Source: an uncultured Erysipelotrichaceae bacterium
GTDB taxonomy: Bacteria; Bacillota_I; Bacilli_A; Erysipelotrichales; Erysipelotrichaceae
Direction: 5' to 3'
NCBI GenBank assembly: GCA_902795875.1
Contig: CADBND010000205.1
Span: 1-9,660 of the forward strand
Length of the DNA stretch: 9,660 nt
Each line of letters begins with the position of its first letter. Position 1 is the stretch's first letter. The translations under genes were made by a program, and so were the position numbers. Shown piece by piece: positions 6,591-9,660 of the stretch. The notes beneath the pieces are model-generated. The model was not told the origin of the DNA. It saw nothing but the letters and a program-made list of their open reading frames with translations, and ran no database searches.

Positions 6591-6607
6591 TGTAAATAAA
6601 TTGTAAA
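6591..6607 (-). promoter_or_regulatory. PhoP-box-like direct repeat upstream of the response regulator
   Basis: Two identical TTTACA hexamers in the same orientation (6602-6607 and 6591-6596) are separated by exactly 5 bp. This matches the 11-bp periodicity of PhoP-binding sites known in Bacillus. The distal copy overlaps the T tract of the glgA terminator. The arrangement TTTACA-AT-rich 5 bp-TTTAC recurs upstream of the Na/Pi transporter. Two further 11-bp steps towards the gene do not match the hexamer. Confidence 0.5.
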
Positions 6608-6631
6608 AATGCAGGGCTTAAGCCCTGCATT
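6605..6631 (-). terminator. Rho-independent terminator of glgA
   Basis: A perfect 24-bp palindrome (6608-6619 with 6620-6631) folds into a GC-rich hairpin with an effective TTAA loop. It is followed on the minus strand by a short T run (6605-6609). It begins 2 bp after the glgA stop codon. The T run is shared with the first TTTACA hexamer of the PhoP-box-like element. Confidence 0.85.
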
Positions 6632-6633
6632 GA

Positions 6634-8376
6634 TTATGGTTTGAGTTGCAGATACAGTTCTCTGTATTGTGCCGCAGACTGTTTCCAGGAAACATCCTTG
6701 GCCATATCGCGTCTGACCATCGCATCGAAACTCTCACGATTCTCGAAATAGAGAGTTTTTGCCCGGTTGATCGCATCCAGAAGCAATCCGGCATCATAAC
6801 CATCAAATGTGAAACCGTTGCCTGAATCCTCATACATATTGTAAGGATCGACTGTATCCTTAAGACCGCCCGTCTCTCTTACGATCGGAACGGTACCATA
6901 GCGCATCGCGATCAGCTGCGTGAGCCCGCACGGTTCAAACAGCGACGGAACTAACAGTGCATCGGCACTGGCATAGATACGGTGAGCCCTGTCTTCATCG
7001 TACTGTATGCAGGAACAGACTTCTCCCTTATAGGCATTCTCGTAATAACGGAAGGAATCCTCATAACCCGGATCGCCCGTTCCCAGAACGATCAGCTGTG
7101 TGTTTCCATCGATGATCTGCGGAACGATCGAATTGACCAGGTCGAGACCCTTCTGGTTGGTAAGTCTCGAGATCAGACCGATCACAAACTTGTTTTCATC
7201 CTGTCCCAGACCGAGTTCCTTCTGTAATTCGAGCTTGTTGGCCTTCTTGTTTTCCACGACATCTTCCGTCACATAATTGCGGAAGATCCTGCCATCCGTC
7301 TCCGGATCCCAGATATCGCAATCGATACCGTTGACGATACCTCTGAGTTTGCCGGAATGATAACGCAGATGGGCATCCAATCCTTCGCCATAGAATCCGG
7401 ACTGGATCTCACCGGCATAGGTATTGGAAACGGTCGTGATCATATCGCAATAAGCCAGACCGCCCTTAAGCATATTGGCATCATTATAATTCTGTGTCAG
7501 TACATCTTTATTGAAGACATAATCGGGAAGACCTGACCAGTAACGGATCGCATCTTGCGAATAGATGCCCTGGAAACGCAGGTTGTGGACCGTCAGCATC
7601 GTCTTGGATGAAGACAGTTTCGAATTCGCAAACAGCGTACGCAAATAGATCGGAACCAGTGCCGCCTGCCAGTCGTGGCAATGGATCACATCCGGGATCC
7701 AATCCAGGTACAGCAGCGCACATAACGCTGCCTTCGAGAAATAACAGAATTTCGGAATATCGTCGACCATATTGGTATAGGGGTTGCCGCTGGTGAACAG
7801 TTCTTCGTTATCGATGAAATCGTAAACGACACCGTCCCACTCGTATTCCATGATCCCCACATAATACTGTCTGCCATCCGCAAACAGATCCATGTAGAAT
7901 TCACCGCGGTATACCATTTTCTCCTGATATTTCCACGGTATGCATTTATATCTTGGAAGGATGACCTTGACATCGCAGTTCTGTTTGACAAGCTCTTTCG
8001 GCAAGGCATACATGACATCTGCCAGACCACCCGTCTTGACGAACGGATAGCACTCTGAACCGATGAAAGCGACACTTCTGCGCGGTCCGAGATCCTCTGC
8101 GATCTCTTCAACGCTCTGCGCGGTCTCTTCGTTCACAGTCTTCTTTACAGCACTTTTTTTCGTCTTAGTCGTCTTTTTAGCCTTCTTTTCGTCTTCGACA
8201 CTCTTGCCGTCGGCGTCGACCATGACCTCGGCGATCGCCTCTTCCTTGACGGTTTCTGCCTTCTTCACGACCTTGCGGATCGTTCTTTTCTTCTCCTTTT
8301 CGGCAGTTTCTTCACTCTTCTTTGTTTTTACTGTTTTGCTCTTTGCCTTCTTTTCCTCTTTTTTCAATTCAGACAT
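6634..8376 (-). CDS. glgA: Glycogen synthase (ADP-glucose type) with a basic N-terminal extension
   Basis: The product has 580 residues. The GT5 core starts at about residue 99 with AFIGSECYPFVKTGGLADV; KTGGL (114-118) is the ADP-glucose-binding motif near the start of GlgA. Further signatures are HCHDWQAAL (232-240), TVHNLRFQG (262-270), VNGID (348-352), ISRLTNQKG (402-410), and the acceptor/donor-site motif EPCGL (481-485) with ETGGLKDTV (501-509). The enzyme adds glucose from ADP-glucose to alpha-1,4-glucan in the cytoplasm. The core of about 482 residues equals the usual full length, so the first ~98 residues are extra: Lys/Glu-rich, low complexity, 26 Lys in the first 80. The ATG at 8374-8376 has GGGGAG 7 nt upstream and lies below a promoter, so the long form is favoured. 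An internal Met52 is an alternative start. No other glycogen genes are in the window; the gene has its own promoter and terminator. Confidence 0.93.
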   Translation of the reverse strand: MSELKKEEKKAKSKTVKTKKSEETAEKEKKRTIRKVVKKAETVKEEAIAEVMVDADGKSVEDEKKAKKTTKTKKSAVKKTVNEETAQSVEEIAEDLGPRRSVAFIGSECYPFVKTGGLADVMYALPKELVKQNCDVKVILPRYKCIPWKYQEKMVYRGEFYMDLFADGRQYYVGIMEYEWDGVVYDFIDNEELFTSGNPYTNMVDDIPKFCYFSKAALCALLYLDWIPDVIHCHDWQAALVPIYLRTLFANSKLSSSKTMLTVHNLRFQGIYSQDAIRYWSGLPDYVFNKDVLTQNYNDANMLKGGLAYCDMITTVSNTYAGEIQSGFYGEGLDAHLRYHSGKLRGIVNGIDCDIWDPETDGRIFRNYVTEDVVENKKANKLELQKELGLGQDENKFVIGLISRLTNQKGLDLVNSIVPQIIDGNTQLIVLGTGDPGYEDSFRYYENAYKGEVCSCIQYDEDRAHRIYASADALLVPSLFEPCGLTQLIAMRYGTVPIVRETGGLKDTVDPYNMYEDSGNGFTFDGYDAGLLLDAINRAKTLYFENRESFDAMVRRDMAKDVSWKQSAAQYRELYLQLKP

Positions 8377-8383
8377 TTTGTTA

Positions 8384-8389
8384 CTCCCC
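8384..8389 (-). promoter_or_regulatory. Ribosome binding site that fixes the glgA start
   Basis: GGGGAG on the minus strand is 7 nt before the ATG at 8374-8376. It decides against an in-frame ATG further upstream at 8434-8436, which sits between the -10 box and the probable transcription start. It also supports inclusion of the whole Lys/Glu-rich extension. Confidence 0.8.
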
Positions 8390-8438
8390 TTACAATGCAA
8401 TAAAAATAGAGAACCACGAAAACTATCGTGACACATAT

Positions 8439-8467
8439 ATTATCTCATTTTTTCTTATTTTTCATAG
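8439..8467 (-). promoter_or_regulatory. Candidate promoter of glgA
   Basis: GATAAT (8439-8444) on the minus strand is preceded by TG with a 1-nt gap (8446-8447), which makes an extended -10. The -35 region (about 8461-8467, TATGAA or CTATGA) is poor, as is common with extended -10 promoters. Surroundings are strongly A/T rich. The predicted leader is about 55 nt before the start codon. Confidence 0.5.
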
Positions 8468-8510
8468 GTTCTTTATCTTCTTGCAGCCTTTTTGTTTTCC
8501 TATACAACAA

Positions 8511-8529
8511 AAGAGAGCCAAGCTCTCTT
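8511..8529 (-). terminator. Rho-independent terminator after the second histidine kinase
   Basis: A perfect 8-bp stem (8511-8518 with 8522-8529) with a 3-nt loop is followed on the minus strand by a T-rich stretch (TTTTGTTGT, beginning in the last stem bases). It lies 13 bp after the kinase stop codon and upstream of the glgA promoter, separating the two units. The T tract is interrupted, so efficiency may be moderate. Confidence 0.7.
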
Positions 8530-8542
8530 GTGAAATGCACCA

Positions 8543-9660
8543 TTATATTGCAGGGAAGCTGAGGGTGACCTTGAACAGATCTCCATCGATATCCAGTTCC
8601 ATCTTCCCGTTCTGCAGTTCGGTGAGGCTCAGGGCGATGGAAAGGCCTAATCCGTTTCCTTCGCTGTTACGCGAAGAATCCCCTCTGGTAAAACGTTCCA
8701 TCAGTTCTTCGGGGGAGATGTTTAATTCATCCCTTGAAGTATTACGGAAAACGAAGACCGCGTTGCCATCCTCCTTCTTCAAAGAAAGATAGACACGCGT
8801 ATCGCTTTGACCGTATTTGAGGATATTGTTCATGAGATTGTCAAAGATACGCCACATCCTTCTTCCATCCGCCATGATCGTGATCTCCTCTTCCGGAAGC
8901 GATGTGACCAGTTTCAGACTGGCCTTCTCAAGCCTTTCTTCATATTCACCTGCCGACTGTTGCACAAAGATGGAAGCGTTCAGGGGCATCATATCCACCT
9001 CCAGATTACCGCTGGAAGCCTTGGAAGCCTCCACAAGGTCCTCCAGAAGCCGCTTCAGTTTCTCGGACTGACGCACCAGGACATCGCAATATTCCTTTGT
9101 TTTCCTGTTTTTCGTTTCTTCCTTACTGATGAGATCGGCATAATTGATGATCGAGGTCAAAGGCGTCTTGATGTCGTGGGAAACATTGGTGATCAGTTCC
9201 GTCTTCATCCGCTCGCTTTTCAAGCGTTCTTCGACGGCGATCGCCATACCGGAAGCGATGGAATTGAGATCGTCCCCGTGTCTCTTGAGATCGAAGATCA
9301 TCTTGCCGGTATCCACTTGATATGTAAGATCTCCCCCGGCAAGCCTTTCTCCGCCTCTCAGCAGCTTATGCATGCACAGACAAAGATAAGTCAGAATAAG
9401 GAACAAAGCGATCTTGGTCAGCAGCCACATCCACTCCACGCGCTGTTCAAGGAACAGCAACTCCGCAACGGACAGGAGCGTAAAGATGCTTAAGACTTTC
9501 CAGGACAGCGGGACGGCTTTGATCAGTTCGACCGTTCCCGAGACGAGCTTTCCGATCAGTTTGCATAAGATGCGTAAAACAAGTACGGTCTGCTGTAGAA
9601 AACGGCAGGTAAAGCTCGTTGAAACAAGGTCTTTGGCTTTGATATGCACTGCAAAGCTCA
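8543..9660 (-). CDS. Sensor histidine kinase, membrane-bound (5' truncated by the window edge)
   Basis: The frame ends with TAA at 8543-8545 and stays open to the right edge, so the N-terminus is missing; a GTG at 9647-9649 is in frame but has no convincing ribosome site. Numbering from that GTG, hydrophobic segments lie at about 50-66 and 72-93. A HAMP-like linker (LLRGGERLAGGDLTYQVD) and a HisKA domain follow, with phospho-acceptor His158 in NVSHDIKTPLTS. The ATPase domain has N box FDNLMNN (269-275), F-box-like ELMERFTRGDSSRN, and G2 GNGLGLSI (331-338). The G1 DxG motif is not in its usual form; FRNTS (301-305) stands there, a pattern I recall from a Firmicutes kinase subfamily with multi-helix sensor domains (VanS-like). 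Its response regulator is probably just outside the window. The signal is unknown. The gene has its own terminator and no evident link to glgA. Confidence 0.88.
   Translation of the reverse strand, partial: SFAVHIKAKDLVSTSFTCRFLQQTVLVLRILCKLIGKLVSGTVELIKAVPLSWKVLSIFTLLSVAELLFLEQRVEWMWLLTKIALFLILTYLCLCMHKLLRGGERLAGGDLTYQVDTGKMIFDLKRHGDDLNSIASGMAIAVEERLKSERMKTELITNVSHDIKTPLTSIINYADLISKEETKNRKTKEYCDVLVRQSEKLKRLLEDLVEASKASSGNLEVDMMPLNASIFVQQSAGEYEERLEKASLKLVTSLPEEEITIMADGRRMWRIFDNLMNNILKYGQSDTRVYLSLKKEDGNAVFVFRNTSRDELNISPEELMERFTRGDSSRNSEGNGLGLSIALSLTELQNGKMELDIDGDLFKVTLSFPAI

Noticed and set aside
8415..8430. Small hairpin in the glgA leader
   Set aside because: It has only 5 pairs with a 6-nt loop and no supporting context, so it is easily due to chance.
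8377..8436. In-frame upstream ATG that would lengthen glgA by 20 residues
   Set aside because: It sits directly downstream of the -10 element, before the expected transcription start, and has no ribosome site. The ATG at 8374-8376 has GGGGAG at 7 nt.
8807..9493. Plus-strand open frame (228 codons) opposite the second histidine kinase
   Set aside because: It is antisense to conserved HisKA and ATPase motifs and has no ribosome site or domain.
9647..9649. GTG as the true start of the second histidine kinase
   Set aside because: The frame stays open to the window edge and there is no convincing ribosome site, so I annotate the gene as 5' truncated.
1..9660. CRISPR arrays, insertion sequences, integrase, attachment sites, toxin-antitoxin or defence genes
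   Set aside because: I looked for spaced repeats, transposase-like frames and typical pairs on both strands and saw none.

Overview
The window looks like a chromosomal segment of a low-to-mid GC Gram-positive bacterium (Firmicutes/Bacillota). This rests on strong GGAGG-type ribosome binding sites, a YycG/PhoR-type kinase with a PhoB/PhoP-type regulator, bacterial-type GlgA, and compact Rho-independent terminators. An Erysipelotrichia- or Clostridia-like host is my guess from protein style only. There is no sign of phage, insertion sequences, CRISPR or plasmid functions. The content is mostly housekeeping and nutrient-sensing genes.

Layout, left to right. A plus-strand reading frame, probably the C-terminal tail of a glycosyltransferase, ends at 135. 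It converges on a minus-strand tRNA-Val(GAC) (196-271), and the two share a perfect 12-bp hairpin terminator (161-187). Everything else is on the minus strand, so transcription runs from right to left. In that order the genes are: a 5'-truncated sensor histidine kinase (8543 to the window edge) with its terminator; glycogen synthase glgA with its own promoter and terminator; a PhoB/PhoP-like response regulator overlapping by 11 nt a PhoR-like histidine kinase; a Na+/phosphate cotransporter with a C-terminal PhoU-like domain; a 79-residue two-helix membrane protein followed by a terminator; an unrecognised 157-residue protein; a MATE-family transporter; and the tRNA.

The centre of the window (about 2200-6610) reads as a phosphate-response module of regulator, kinase, transporter and small membrane protein. 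It is supported by cis-elements. TTTACA-type direct repeats with an exact 11-bp period lie upstream of both the response regulator (6591-6607) and the transporter (4201-4228), resembling PhoP boxes of Bacillus. This suggests autoregulation plus control of the transporter. The transporter start is also embedded in a perfect 13-bp inverted repeat whose 4-nt loop is the Shine-Dalgarno core AGGA (4152-4181). The response regulator has no visible Shine-Dalgarno and a possible -10 element placed so that the message could be leaderless.

Other oddities are a Lys/Glu-rich extension of about 98 residues on glycogen synthase, an altered first signature repeat in the Na/Pi transporter, and a large excess of the palindrome GATC (40 occurrences hand-counted in 2461-4140). 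None of these proves a new system. The hairpin at the transporter start and the shared repeats are the most worthwhile leads.
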